DNA of 64,000 bases from a virus: positions 32,761 through 96,760 of the IMG/VR virus record IMGVR_UViG_3300010935_000101. One strand, given 5' to 3'. The position numbers and the translations under genes are program-made. A model generated the notes under the pieces. That model was not told where the DNA came from. It saw nothing but the letters and a program-made list of their open reading frames with translations, and made no database searches. Each line of letters begins with the position of its first letter. Within the stretch, counting starts at the first letter, position 1. Below, in pieces: positions 37,391 to 45,477 of this stretch.

Positions 37391-37888
37391 TTAATTCTTA
37401 AGTTGCACTAAGATAGGTGTTACATATAACATGTAGTTATTAATGAATTCTTCCGGGGTTGCTTTACCAGCAGAACTATTGTACCATTTTTTGTAATACT
37501 GTGCCATCAATTCCAACTCAATTGGAATAATACTAGGTACTAATTTGTACTTCAATCTAACAAACAACACTGCCAGAAATGGGTTATGCCATATTTCTCT
37601 CCATGTTATTTTCTTAACATCAATATCCCATGCATCAATGCATCTTTGTCTATCCTTTTCACTAGTTCTATCTACTACATCATTGAACGGCATCTCATCG
37701 AATTGTGCAATGCTTTGTCCGGCACTTGTGGGAGTGGGGTCTTTGTATGTTCCTAAATGGGTTTCTTGTGCTATTGTACCTAGTATCAGTAAATCTGCAT
37801 TTGCATTATTACCATTGCCAAGTACTGTGCATACTTCTTTAACATAATCTAGTAGATGTTCTTTTTTAATTAACCCGTAATAGATCAT
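37391..37888 (-). CDS. Putative lysozyme-like peptidoglycan hydrolase (endolysin)
   Basis: The 165-residue protein has a lysozyme-fold pattern. AQETHLGTY would carry the catalytic Glu, followed by SAGQSIAQFDEMPF, a typical 'G-I-x-Q-F' segment, and a buried-helix C-terminal half. There is no signal peptide, so a holin would be needed for release. It is last in a four-gene lysis-like operon with ATGA overlap to the gene upstream. A transglycosylase activity is equally possible. Confidence 0.6.
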   Translation of the reverse strand: MIYYGLIKKEHLLDYVKEVCTVLGNGNNANADLLILGTIAQETHLGTYKDPTPTSAGQSIAQFDEMPFNDVVDRTSEKDRQRCIDAWDIDVKKITWREIWHNPFLAVLFVRLKYKLVPSIIPIELELMAQYYKKWYNSSAGKATPEEFINNYMLYVTPILVQLKN

Positions 37889-38334
37889 TTTGTAATCCTT
37901 AATTTGACCATTGGCAATTCAAAACTGTGTCTCCACCAAGGTGGTGTATAAGTAACTATGTATGTTCTGAAATCCCATTTACCTGGATGGGTGTCATCTG
38001 GAATAAGTACACTTCTACATATATTTTTTAATCCCTTTTTTCTTGGAACATAAACTGTTGGAAAAATAACAGGGGCAACAACAATTTTGTCGTCTTCGTC
38101 TGGTTCTGCTGTTAAAGCTCGACTAATATCCAAATCTACATCTCTAGTATATTCTACTGTTCTGCATAACAGAAATGAAGTTCCTCTTTTAACTACTATT
38201 TCACCATTTGGATTATGTGTAATAATTATAGGATTTTGTGTAGACAACACAAACGTCCAAAATAAAAGTAGCATAGTAGAGCCAATAAGTATGGCTAACT
38301 TATCCGTGAGTATTTGCTTAAAAATCCTTTTCAT
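37885..38334 (-). CDS. Membrane-anchored periplasmic protein in the lysis operon
   Basis: A hydrophobic segment (about 13-33) in this 149-residue protein is followed by a beta-rich exported domain with two cysteines that could pair. It overlaps both neighbours by four bases. The position between holin and endolysin suggests a role in lysis or lysis control, perhaps spanin-like, although no lipobox or coiled coil is seen. Confidence 0.65.
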   Translation of the reverse strand: MKRIFKQILTDKLAILIGSTMLLLFWTFVLSTQNPIIITHNPNGEIVVKRGTSFLLCRTVEYTRDVDLDISRALTAEPDEDDKIVVAPVIFPTVYVPRKKGLKNICRSVLIPDDTHPGKWDFRTYIVTYTPPWWRHSFELPMVKLRITK

Positions 38335-38561
38335 TTTGCTGCTACCTCTTGGATAAACCTTACTGCTGCATACCCAAGTACACTCATAAGTGACATAGTT
38401 CCAAACCAGATTATTGCAAAAGTTATAGAAGTTCTAACTTTCTCTTTTCTTTCTTTTCTAACTTTACTTTCTATCATTTCACCCTCTACCCAATAATGAT
38501 GCTTCTTATGCACTTCAAAAGGTATTCTTCCATCTTCATTATCTGGTATGAACTCACTCAT
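38331..38561 (-). CDS. Small membrane protein in the lysis operon
   Basis: The 76-residue product has a charged, highly basic N-terminal 40 residues and one C-terminal hydrophobic helix with a short basic tail. It may be an antiholin or a pinholin-like partner. A candidate promoter lies just upstream. Confidence 0.65.
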   Translation of the reverse strand: MSEFIPDNEDGRIPFEVHKKHHYWVEGEMIESKVRKERKEKVRTSITFAIIWFGTMSLMSVLGYAAVRFIQEVAAK

Positions 38562-38592
38562 TACTTACCACCCTCACTTAATTTTTTTTAGT

Positions 38593-38601
38593 ATTATACC
38601 A
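38593..38601 (-). promoter_or_regulatory. Extended -10 promoter upstream of the lysis genes
   Basis: On the minus strand TGGTATAAT lies about 32 bases before the start of the 76-residue membrane protein. This is a perfect extended -10 for host sigma70; the -35 is weak. Confidence 0.5.
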
Positions 38602-38609
38602 TATTTTTA

Positions 38610-39095
38610 CTAGTTAATCCCAATATTTTTGGTATCTACGCCTTTTTCTTTATCTCTTGATCTTAATATAGCCATACCTAGCATAGAACCAAGCAATGCT
38701 ATAACATCTCCTACTCCTAAATCAGGGAATACTGGGAGTGCTGGTATAATAACTCCTGCTTCTACAGAGAATGTTAAATACACTTGATAACACCAAAATC
38801 CTGTCATTACCAAGGCTTTAGGAACATACATTACAAACAATGATATTACTCCTACCCAGCCGACAGCAGGCCTCCACCCACTTACGAACCAACTGGGGTT
38901 CTTAGCTTCTTCTCTATTTATCTCTAACTGCCCTACCATCAGTTGTACATGAGCATTTAGCTGTGCCAAATCCCCAGTTTGTTTTAATGTCTCTAACTTT
39001 AGCAATTCTTCAGCCTGTTTAGTTGGGTCTGGCCATATTTTTTCTATAGCAATCTTTCCTAAGTCAAACGCAGCTGTTAATGGATCAAAACTCAT
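38610..39095 (-). CDS. Holin (three-transmembrane, gene-transfer-agent type)
   Basis: After an N-terminal charged helix, the 161-residue protein has the WFVSGWRPAVGWVG signature of the three-TM holin family, with TM segments near residues 73-93, 95-115 and 125-145. A basic C-terminal tail lies in the cytoplasm. It would permeabilise the inner membrane for the downstream hydrolase. GGAG precedes ATG. Confidence 0.8.
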   Translation of the reverse strand: MSFDPLTAAFDLGKIAIEKIWPDPTKQAEELLKLETLKQTGDLAQLNAHVQLMVGQLEINREEAKNPSWFVSGWRPAVGWVGVISLFVMYVPKALVMTGFWCYQVYLTFSVEAGVIIPALPVFPDLGVGDVIALLGSMLGMAILRSRDKEKGVDTKNIGIN

Positions 39096-39107
39096 AATAT
39101 CTCCTTA

Positions 39108-39479
39108 TTAATATTTACTCTCATGGGCTTGGCAAACTCTTAAATTATGGCAGATAAAGTCAAACTTTTCACACCATACTCTACCACCGCCATCTATATC
39201 ATACTTGTTATATGGAACATGTTCCATAGCTTCAAGTGCACCTTCTGAATAGTCTCCATATTCACAGTTACCACATCTCTTACGTCTTCCCTCTTTTTCA
39301 CTAACCATCATTTTGTCCGCAAAAGTTACCCAGAATCTCTTATTCCCATTTACAGAAACTTCTGCCTCTGCTGGTCCAAGAGTCCAGTCTTTTACAAGTG
39401 AACGCATTATAACCATATTATCTTTCTTGGTCAACTCTCTTGCTTCTTTGTATCTTCCATTATATTCTACTGTATCCAT
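39108..39479 (-). CDS. Cysteine-containing hypothetical protein, possible metal binding
   Basis: The 123-residue protein has C-x2-C (CGNCEYGD) and later WCEKFDFIC...VCQAH, a CxxC plus spaced Cys/His set able to bind zinc or iron. I set the start at ATG 39479, which has GGAG at good spacing; an upstream in-frame start would overlap the next gene. It lies between the holin and the radical-SAM unit, but its function is unknown. Confidence 0.6.
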   Translation of the reverse strand: MDTVEYNGRYKEARELTKKDNMVIMRSLVKDWTLGPAEAEVSVNGNKRFWVTFADKMMVSEKEGRRKRCGNCEYGDYSEGALEAMEHVPYNKYDIDGGGRVWCEKFDFICHNLRVCQAHESKY

Positions 39480-39480
39480 T

Positions 39481-39729
39481 TTATTCTCCTTCACTTTTAA
39501 AGCAGTGATTTTGTTCAAACTTTCTAAGTAAGCAACATAAAGCTTTCTCAAACAAGTTAGCTTCGTTCCTTTGAATCTTTCTTCCTATATAACTACTTAT
39601 TGTTTCATCTTGTGATTTGTTCCACCCAACACAACCAATGGCTTGGTCAAAGGATATTACTATCCTCATAACCCTACTCCTCTTAGCTATATCTCTATCA
39701 AACTTACTAAAGAGTTCTTCTTTTACCAT
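39481..39729 (-). CDS. Hypothetical protein
   Basis: The 82-residue product is rich in Arg and Lys with four cysteines (AIGCVGW, ALCCLL, NHCF). It overlaps the 284-residue gene by seven bases, so it is part of the radical-SAM operon. No family is recognised. Confidence 0.55.
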   Translation of the reverse strand: MVKEELFSKFDRDIAKRSRVMRIVISFDQAIGCVGWNKSQDETISSYIGRKIQRNEANLFEKALCCLLRKFEQNHCFKSEGE

Positions 39730-40577
39730 ACTATTGCCTTAACTTCATCTACAGTTGTACAAGCATCTACTTGTTTTATAAGTCGTTGAAATTTACCAAT
39801 TTGACCAGCATAAAACACAGAGTAAGCATCCGCTTTGGTGATCACTTTATCTATAAGTTGGGATTTAGTTTCACCATTAGCTCTTGAAGCCAGTAACACA
39901 TCTATAAAAGGAGTAGCTGCCAAGTTATCTAATAACCAAGCCCTAGCTTCTTTTTCTTGCGTTGTAAAACTAGCAATTTCCCATGAGGCGGTATCTCCTA
40001 GAATGCCACGCAGCTCCTTATCTTGTTCAGTTTTTAGCCATATCTTCATATCATTCTTAGCATCTATTATGCTTATATTCCAAGCTGTAGTGTAGAAGTA
40101 ATGGCTTCTTAAAAAAGGGTACTCAGATAATGTATCTGGGGCATACTTTGTGCCTTTATTATACCTAGTATCTCCATAACCAATATACATGCCTGTTACT
40201 GAGTCCACCAAGCAGCATACTGCCCATGAGCCCTCATACCATTTTTCATTCTCTCCGGATGGTGCAGTATCAACAACTAAATACTTATCAGTATTATTAA
40301 GCTCTCCTACATAGTTCCCCCCAGCATCAACACAGTGATATAGTAATATAGGTTTTGGCTCAACTACAGCAGCAATAGGAGGAGTGAAACTGTCTATGAA
40401 TGCTTCTGCATTTAAAATCTGCTCATCGTTTAATGGTATATCATCCATCATCTTTAGTGTTGGTTCATAGTAAAAATTTACACCTGTAATAAAACTAGGT
40501 TTTATTGCGGTATCACTATAAAAACCAATATCGTTTATTACAGTTATCTTTCCTTCGACATAGGTAAGTACTCTCAT
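39723..40577 (-). CDS. Tail-fibre-type protein with C-terminal helical domain
   Basis: Residues about 200-284 follow the pattern of a helical domain frequent at the C-terminus of phage tail fibre and fibre-assembly proteins: ARAWLLDNLAATPFID, ASRANGE, LIDKVITKADAY, GKFQRLIKQVDACTTVDEVKAI. The middle has Cys/aromatic-rich strands (LLYHCVDAGGNY, WAVCCLVD). It overlaps the radical-SAM gene stop by four bases. It may be an appendage component or a chaperone for it. Confidence 0.65.
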   Translation of the reverse strand: MRVLTYVEGKITVINDIGFYSDTAIKPSFITGVNFYYEPTLKMMDDIPLNDEQILNAEAFIDSFTPPIAAVVEPKPILLYHCVDAGGNYVGELNNTDKYLVVDTAPSGENEKWYEGSWAVCCLVDSVTGMYIGYGDTRYNKGTKYAPDTLSEYPFLRSHYFYTTAWNISIIDAKNDMKIWLKTEQDKELRGILGDTASWEIASFTTQEKEARAWLLDNLAATPFIDVLLASRANGETKSQLIDKVITKADAYSVFYAGQIGKFQRLIKQVDACTTVDEVKAIVW

Positions 40578-42394
40578 TTGTCATCCTTCATATATACAAA
40601 TTTTAAATTATGAAAAGGTATATTTATGGCTTGTATATGGTAAAAAGCATTTTTTGCATGTTTTTCGTAATGGTAAATTCTTGCTTGTTTTGTTGTGAAA
40701 AATATACTGTTAAATACACCATCTAAATAGCTATCTTTATGCCTATGTATAATGTCTGAAATATCTAAAATAATTTTATCACCATCCACAGACTCGCTCA
40801 TTTCTAGGATTTGATTATAATAAATTCCCTCTTCCCATAAATGCTCTTGTTTAGTTCTTTTCTCTTCACCATAAGTTGTTGCAGTATTTCTAAGCATACT
40901 GATTTTAAGCTCATTACCTGAAAGACTATCCTCTTCACAGTTTGCTAAAAAGTATTTTTTATCCATCTCTAATTTAATCTCATCACTGGACTTAATGCCA
41001 TATATGGTTTGAAAGCTAAACTCTTGTGGCTCTAGTGGATATACCTCTCCATTCACTATTATCTTAAATATACCACTCTCATAGATAACCTTGAGCTTTT
41101 CGTCGTTATCGATAATACTTTGTAACTTTTGTTCCTCTGAGTAAAGTTCAGGAGTAATGATATGGTGATCTCTTTTTGGATATACCTCAGTAAATTTTTT
41201 TATGTACTTTGGGTTATTTGACAATACAAAATCTTTTACATATTCCTCTATCTCCTTAGTTTCCATCATTGGGTATCGTCTAGGGTTATCTCTATAGAGT
41301 GCTCTTTGAACTCCACACGTATAACTTCTATTAAGTCCTGTCTCTTTGCGGACTAACGAGCAACCTTGTTGACAGTATTTAAAGTAAGGGCAGGTAAAAC
41401 AATCATCACTAATCTCAAGAGTGCTCTCATTTTTCTCTATTACTTTTGTTGCATTTTCTTTTATCTTCGAGAAGCCATCCTTAAATATATTTCCATATTT
41501 GTACTCTGGGTCTGGCTGTGTTCTGTGGCAGGGATACACATCTCCATTCTTTTGTAGTATCAATTGGGTTGTTCCACAATTTTTAACATCAGTACAGTAA
41601 CCACTTTGAAACTCTTTGAACCAACCATACTTGATGGCTTGCTCATATGGAGTGCCTATAAATTCTTGCTTTATCTTTTGATAAAACTCTACCATCTCGT
41701 CCTGTGATAGCATTTCTGTGCCCTCTATCTTCTCTTGAAACTTGTCTTCACTTGCTTTAGAGTCATATCCAAACATGAAGTAAAAGTTTTCTATCATATT
41801 AAACCCTATCACTTCATGCATGTACCTCAAGTCCTTGACGACTTCATCAATCTTCTCTAGGTGTGCTTTGGTAATAACACAAGACAAGCCTTTGCCATAC
41901 TTATAGTCTTTTAATAGGGATATGTTCTTCAGTGTTTTTTCGAGTGTTGAATTGCCTTGCTTATCTACTCTATATTTAGCGTGTAGACTAAATGGTAAAT
42001 CAAAAGAACCACTTACTGTTACTTTGTGCTTACTATACAGCGCTTGCAATTTAGCAAAGTTATGTAAGTTTGTTTTAATATGGATATTAGCCATCCGGAC
42101 AGATCCAGCAGTCGCCACGTTTCTTTCTAGACTGTTCTCACTTAACTTATTTGTCATATACTCAAACATTTCAGACAAATATTTTTCAGGTATAGTAGAT
42201 ACTTCTGCTCCATGCAACTGAAATCTAGATATACCATAACCGGCTTTTTCAATCTCTTGTACAGCCTGCTCTAGTTTTGTGGTTATGTCAGTATGTGTAT
42301 CTTTATTATCTGTAAGGCTACCTAAGTAACAATATTTGCAGCCAAAGTTACAGTATTGGTTTGGCACATATATAAGCGCTATATGTTCTTTCAT
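40574..42394 (-). CDS. Radical SAM/SPASM enzyme, peptide-maturase type
   Basis: In this 606-residue protein the radical-SAM cluster motif is C15-x3-C19-x2-C22 (CNFGCKYC). A SPASM region (about 265-370) has the order YCTDVKNCG, NGDVYPCH, GNIF, then CFTCPYFKYCQQGC, which would bind auxiliary Fe-S clusters as in enzymes that form thioether or C-C crosslinks in peptides. The last ~200 residues are an unassigned domain. ATGA couplings link it to the 200-residue protein before it and the fibre-type protein after it. Its likely substrates are the 34-residue peptide or the Cys-rich tail protein upstream (inference). Confidence 0.9.
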   Translation of the reverse strand: MKEHIALIYVPNQYCNFGCKYCYLGSLTDNKDTHTDITTKLEQAVQEIEKAGYGISRFQLHGAEVSTIPEKYLSEMFEYMTNKLSENSLERNVATAGSVRMANIHIKTNLHNFAKLQALYSKHKVTVSGSFDLPFSLHAKYRVDKQGNSTLEKTLKNISLLKDYKYGKGLSCVITKAHLEKIDEVVKDLRYMHEVIGFNMIENFYFMFGYDSKASEDKFQEKIEGTEMLSQDEMVEFYQKIKQEFIGTPYEQAIKYGWFKEFQSGYCTDVKNCGTTQLILQKNGDVYPCHRTQPDPEYKYGNIFKDGFSKIKENATKVIEKNESTLEISDDCFTCPYFKYCQQGCSLVRKETGLNRSYTCGVQRALYRDNPRRYPMMETKEIEEYVKDFVLSNNPKYIKKFTEVYPKRDHHIITPELYSEEQKLQSIIDNDEKLKVIYESGIFKIIVNGEVYPLEPQEFSFQTIYGIKSSDEIKLEMDKKYFLANCEEDSLSGNELKISMLRNTATTYGEEKRTKQEHLWEEGIYYNQILEMSESVDGDKIILDISDIIHRHKDSYLDGVFNSIFFTTKQARIYHYEKHAKNAFYHIQAINIPFHNLKFVYMKDDK

Positions 42395-42993
42395 ATTTTG
42401 TCCCCATTAAAAATTTCACCAGAATTTCTCAAATCTATTAAAACTTTAAAATACTCATTATCCCAACTCTTTGCCCTATAGGTATATGGAACACTTCCTC
42501 CGGGTACTTGTCCTAAAACATAATGTAGAAAATCACAAATGACCGTTGCTTTATCGATGTTATTTTGAAGATACAGTTTCGCTTTTGTGAACATCTTCAT
42601 TCTAATAGTATTTTTGTCCTCTTTTGCTCTATTGTAGTAACCGTCAATTAATCTGAATGTTTCTTCTAGTGACAAGTAACCATCAGCATGTCTATCATCT
42701 TTGTTTTGTAAAAATCCATTAGTAAAATACTTACTTAATTTTTCTTTGTACTCTGGCTGCCAAGTTCTTTTAACTTCATCACCAATAGGGGACTTACCAT
42801 CACAAAATCTATGAACAGCCAGTCTCATCATCTCTGGCATAATTGAGTTATCTGCTTGTATTACAGATATTATCTTGTTAAGAGTTTGTGGCTTATTCAT
42901 CTTTCCGGAGTCCAAGGCCATGTCCCGTCCTTTTTCTAAGGCAGATATAGCTGTTTTTACATCCACCCCATTTATTTTGCTATTTATCCCCAT
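42391..42993 (-). CDS. Unknown protein coupled to the radical-SAM enzyme
   Basis: The 200-residue protein is mostly helical with two cysteines. Notable segments are RFCDGKSPIGDEVKRTW, a DGYLSLEETFRLID stretch resembling an EF-hand-like loop and a C-terminal aromatic region. It overlaps the enzyme start by four bases and follows the 34-residue peptide with an AAGGA site. A substrate-recognition or scaffold role is possible by position only. Confidence 0.7.
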   Translation of the reverse strand: MGINSKINGVDVKTAISALEKGRDMALDSGKMNKPQTLNKIISVIQADNSIMPEMMRLAVHRFCDGKSPIGDEVKRTWQPEYKEKLSKYFTNGFLQNKDDRHADGYLSLEETFRLIDGYYNRAKEDKNTIRMKMFTKAKLYLQNNIDKATVICDFLHYVLGQVPGGSVPYTYRAKSWDNEYFKVLIDLRNSGEIFNGDKI

Positions 42994-43004
42994 TGTATTT
43001 TCCT

Positions 43005-43109
43005 TTAGTGATTGCTGTTGTTTGTACAGTTAGTTGTTATACACGTACCATATGTTGTGGTTGTATTTACTACATAACTTAAATTCTCTGCTACTGCTAC
43101 TGTTGTCAT
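43005..43109 (-). CDS. 34-residue two-cysteine peptide, candidate radical-SAM substrate
   Basis: ATG 43109 follows GGAG at 7-base spacing and lies three bases after, and in frame with, the stop of the Cys-rich tail protein. The peptide has 34 residues: an Ala/Val/Leu N-terminal half, a TTTT run, then YGTC, four residues and a second Cys (C23, C28), ending in an Asn/Thr-rich tail. It has no Lys or Arg. Location directly before the 200-residue protein and radical-SAM enzyme, and a leader/core-like layout, suggest a modified peptide. It could also be a readthrough tail of the upstream gene. Confidence 0.6.
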   Translation of the reverse strand: MTTVAVAENLSYVVNTTTTYGTCITTNCTNNSNH

Positions 43110-43112
43110 ATT

Positions 43113-43616
43113 TTATCTCCATTCATATCTATTGTAATATATATCTCTTTTACAGGCTGGGAAAGAATAAGAACATGGACACCCAGAGCAAGATGCACAT
43201 AGTGCACATGTGCTGTACCTATAAAGTAACCAGTCCTTATTATCTGCTACCCTATTACCATTCGCATAAGCATAACATTGATTTATGTACTGTGCAGCAT
43301 TAATTGCGTAGGCATCAGTTGTGAACCACACATCCATCAATTTGCCTAATCTAGAACCATCTGCTGCCTGAAGTACGCCAGCCCCATTAACGAATAGTTC
43401 CCCCTTGTCTGCATACTCAACTATGTCTCCGGCAGCACTAACAGCGTATGCATCCACATTATTATCTACCAGAATTGCACCGCTATGAACAATAGTCCAC
43501 GTTCCTGCAATCTTACGATACACTTTTTTAGCTTCCGTCCATACGCTAGCTATATTTCTGTATACCTTTTTAATAGGAGTCCAAACTCCTGCTATTTTTT
43601 TATATGTCTTTGCCAT
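43113..43616 (-). CDS. Tail-tip-like protein with C-terminal six-cysteine cluster
   Basis: In this 167-residue protein, three 14-residue repeats of the form KIAGVWTPIKKVYR (residues about 6-45) resemble tip repeats of phage fibre proteins. A repeated DAYAxxAA segment follows. The C-terminus has Cys at 137, 140, 143, 146, 148 and 155, a C-x2 ladder, then an aromatic/basic end. Its ATG overlaps the repeat-fibre gene stop (TAATG), so it is translated with it. The ladder could hold a metal cluster, disulfides, or be crosslinked by the nearby radical-SAM enzyme (inference). Confidence 0.75.
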   Translation of the reverse strand: MAKTYKKIAGVWTPIKKVYRNIASVWTEAKKVYRKIAGTWTIVHSGAILVDNNVDAYAVSAAGDIVEYADKGELFVNGAGVLQAADGSRLGKLMDVWFTTDAYAINAAQYINQCYAYANGNRVADNKDWLLYRYSTCALCASCSGCPCSYSFPACKRDIYYNRYEWR

Positions 43617-45016
43617 TATGTCATGTACCACCAGTCATTATCTACTCCACCACTTGGTGCGGAAACTGAAACACTTATAGTTCCACCTAACACTTTAGTT
43701 GTATCTGCTGCTGTGGCAGTCGTCGCCAACTTACCGGCTAAAGCAGTGTCAACTTCTGTCTTTGTATATGTTGTAGCTTGGTCTGCTTTTAATACATCCT
43801 TAGCATCTATACTAGCTTTAGTATATGTATCTGCTATACTAAATGTACCATAAGCTACTATATCTACTATATCATTTAGATTAGCACCTAAAGTTAAAGT
43901 TATGCTTGTGCCATTAGTAGCTGTAAAGTCTACTGTTGCTTGTAACTTACCACTATTTAAATATACATCTACAAACCCTACATCATATGTAACATTGAAT
44001 ATAGTTTGTCCAGCTGTTGCAATATAAACTTGCCTCTCTGATGTACCGTTTACTGAACTACCAGCTAATTTCCATATTGCACCATCATATATTTTCATAA
44101 GAAATGTAGTTTCATCAAACCATAAATTACCTAGTACAGGAGTTACTGGTTCTGTTGGTGAACTTTTATATTGTCCTTGAAATGTATTTAAACTATTTAA
44201 GGCACTAGCTGCACTTGCAGCTGTTTCACCTGCTTTGGTTGTAGCTATTCCTGCCTGTGCTGTACTTATAGTAGCATTAGTAAGAGCATTTAATATAGCA
44301 CTATCAGTAGGTTGATTAGTACCTATTCCTTTTACTATATCTGCATATAATGCATCTAAGGTTACTTTGTCTGTAAAGATGCTATCTAGCTTAGCTTTAT
44401 CAGCGTATATACTATCTAACTTGGTCTTATCAGCATATAAACTATCTAACTTTATTTTATCAACAAACAAACTGTCCAGAACTGCTTTACTTGCGTATAG
44501 ACTGTCTAATGTTAATTTATCAGCGTATAGAGAGTCAAGTTTAATCTTATCAGCATATAATGAGTCTAATGTTGCTTTATCAGTAAATAAAGAATCTAGT
44601 TTTGCTTTATCAGTAAAGATAGAGTCAAAAGTTAATTTATCTGCATATAAACTATCCAATGTAATTTTATCTGCATATAAACTATCCAATGTAATTTTAT
44701 CTGCATATAAACTATCCAATGTAATTTTATCTGCGTATAAGCTATCTAATGTAGCTTTGTCTGCATATAAGCTTTGCAATACAGCAGACATGGCTTCTAG
44801 TACCAATAACTGATCTAGAGAATTAATGGTAGCACCAACATTAGAGTACATAGTCTGTATAGAACCATATATACCAGCACCTAATCTTGGGGCATTATCA
44901 CTATCAGTTGTTTTACTTACTATGTCATGATAAATACCGTCTGTATATACATCACCTGGTGCACCACTTCCTCTAATTTCCCGTAAAATTTCAATAAAAT
45001 CTTTATTTCCGGCCAT
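43616..45016 (-). CDS. Repeat-containing tail fibre/appendage protein
   Basis: The 466-residue protein carries about 14 consecutive decapeptides of the type ADKITLDSLY (roughly residues 80-225). A helical linker, a GNLWFDETTF-IYDGAIWK domain, a DVYLNSGKLQ domain common in T7-type fibres and a C-terminal DWWYMT end follow. It probably forms the long part of the N4-like appendage. ATG 45016 has GGGGAG at 7 bases and is preferred to an upstream TTG. Confidence 0.8.
   Translation of the reverse strand: MAGNKDFIEILREIRGSGAPGDVYTDGIYHDIVSKTTDSDNAPRLGAGIYGSIQTMYSNVGATINSLDQLLVLEAMSAVLQSLYADKATLDSLYADKITLDSLYADKITLDSLYADKITLDSLYADKLTFDSIFTDKAKLDSLFTDKATLDSLYADKIKLDSLYADKLTLDSLYASKAVLDSLFVDKIKLDSLYADKTKLDSIYADKAKLDSIFTDKVTLDALYADIVKGIGTNQPTDSAILNALTNATISTAQAGIATTKAGETAASAASALNSLNTFQGQYKSSPTEPVTPVLGNLWFDETTFLMKIYDGAIWKLAGSSVNGTSERQVYIATAGQTIFNVTYDVGFVDVYLNSGKLQATVDFTATNGTSITLTLGANLNDIVDIVAYGTFSIADTYTKASIDAKDVLKADQATTYTKTEVDTALAGKLATTATAADTTKVLGGTISVSVSAPSGGVDNDWWYMT
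44350..44780 (-). repeat. Tandem 30-bp repeats coding the fibre decapeptides
   Basis: Degenerate 30-bp units code the decapeptide array. Three successive units at about 44640-44730 are identical at DNA level, so they arose recently and could change in number by slippage without changing frame. Confidence 0.9.
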
Positions 45017-45018
45017 AT

Positions 45019-45477
45019 CTATACTCCCCAAACATGCATTGTATCATAACAGCTATCTTTATCGAACTTCAGTGTTTCAGCATATGCCCAATCACTTAGT
45101 GTTCTAACCACTAGTTCCGATGCTATATGTATTATACTAACTTCATACTGTGTCTTAGCTTCAGCGTCTACTTGAGCATCAGTCCACAAAGGATTTGCAA
45201 ACATTATTGTGTTAACTATTCCTTGGTAATTTATATAGTCCCAATAAGTCTCTTTTTCTAATTGGCTCATTTTAGCTAAACACTCATTACTATCAGCATC
45301 TCTCAGCACCATTATAAAGTGCTCTGTGAATACTACTTTAGTATTTGCACCATCCACAGTATCTTTGAATATGAACGGCTTATTATTTGATTTGAATAGA
45401 TTCTTAGCCTCTTGTGTAGAAGTCGTTACAGTTGTTGTAATAGCAGCATTAAGAGGGTCAACTAACAATTTAATCAT
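45019..45477 (-). CDS. Probable tail/connector protein
   Basis: The 152-residue protein starts at ATG 45477 with AAGGAG and overlaps the previous stop (ATGA). Mixed alpha/beta. It sits between a connector-like gene and the fibre gene, the place of tail-tube or neck proteins in N4-like phages. No specific motif is seen. Confidence 0.6.
   Translation of the reverse strand: MIKLLVDPLNAAITTTVTTSTQEAKNLFKSNNKPFIFKDTVDGANTKVVFTEHFIMVLRDADSNECLAKMSQLEKETYWDYINYQGIVNTIMFANPLWTDAQVDAEAKTQYEVSIIHIASELVVRTLSDWAYAETLKFDKDSCYDTMHVWGV

Noticed and set aside
43034-43303. Plus-strand frame of 89 codons over the small peptide gene
   Set aside because: It lacks a ribosome-binding site, and it lies opposite the Cys-rich tail protein and the 34-residue peptide, both of which have proper start signals.
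43113-43616. Diversity-generating retroelement acting on the tail-tip protein
   Set aside because: No reverse transcriptase gene or template repeat was found in the window.
44350-44780. CRISPR array
   Set aside because: Repeats are contiguous 30-bp coding units in frame without spacers, and no cas genes are present.
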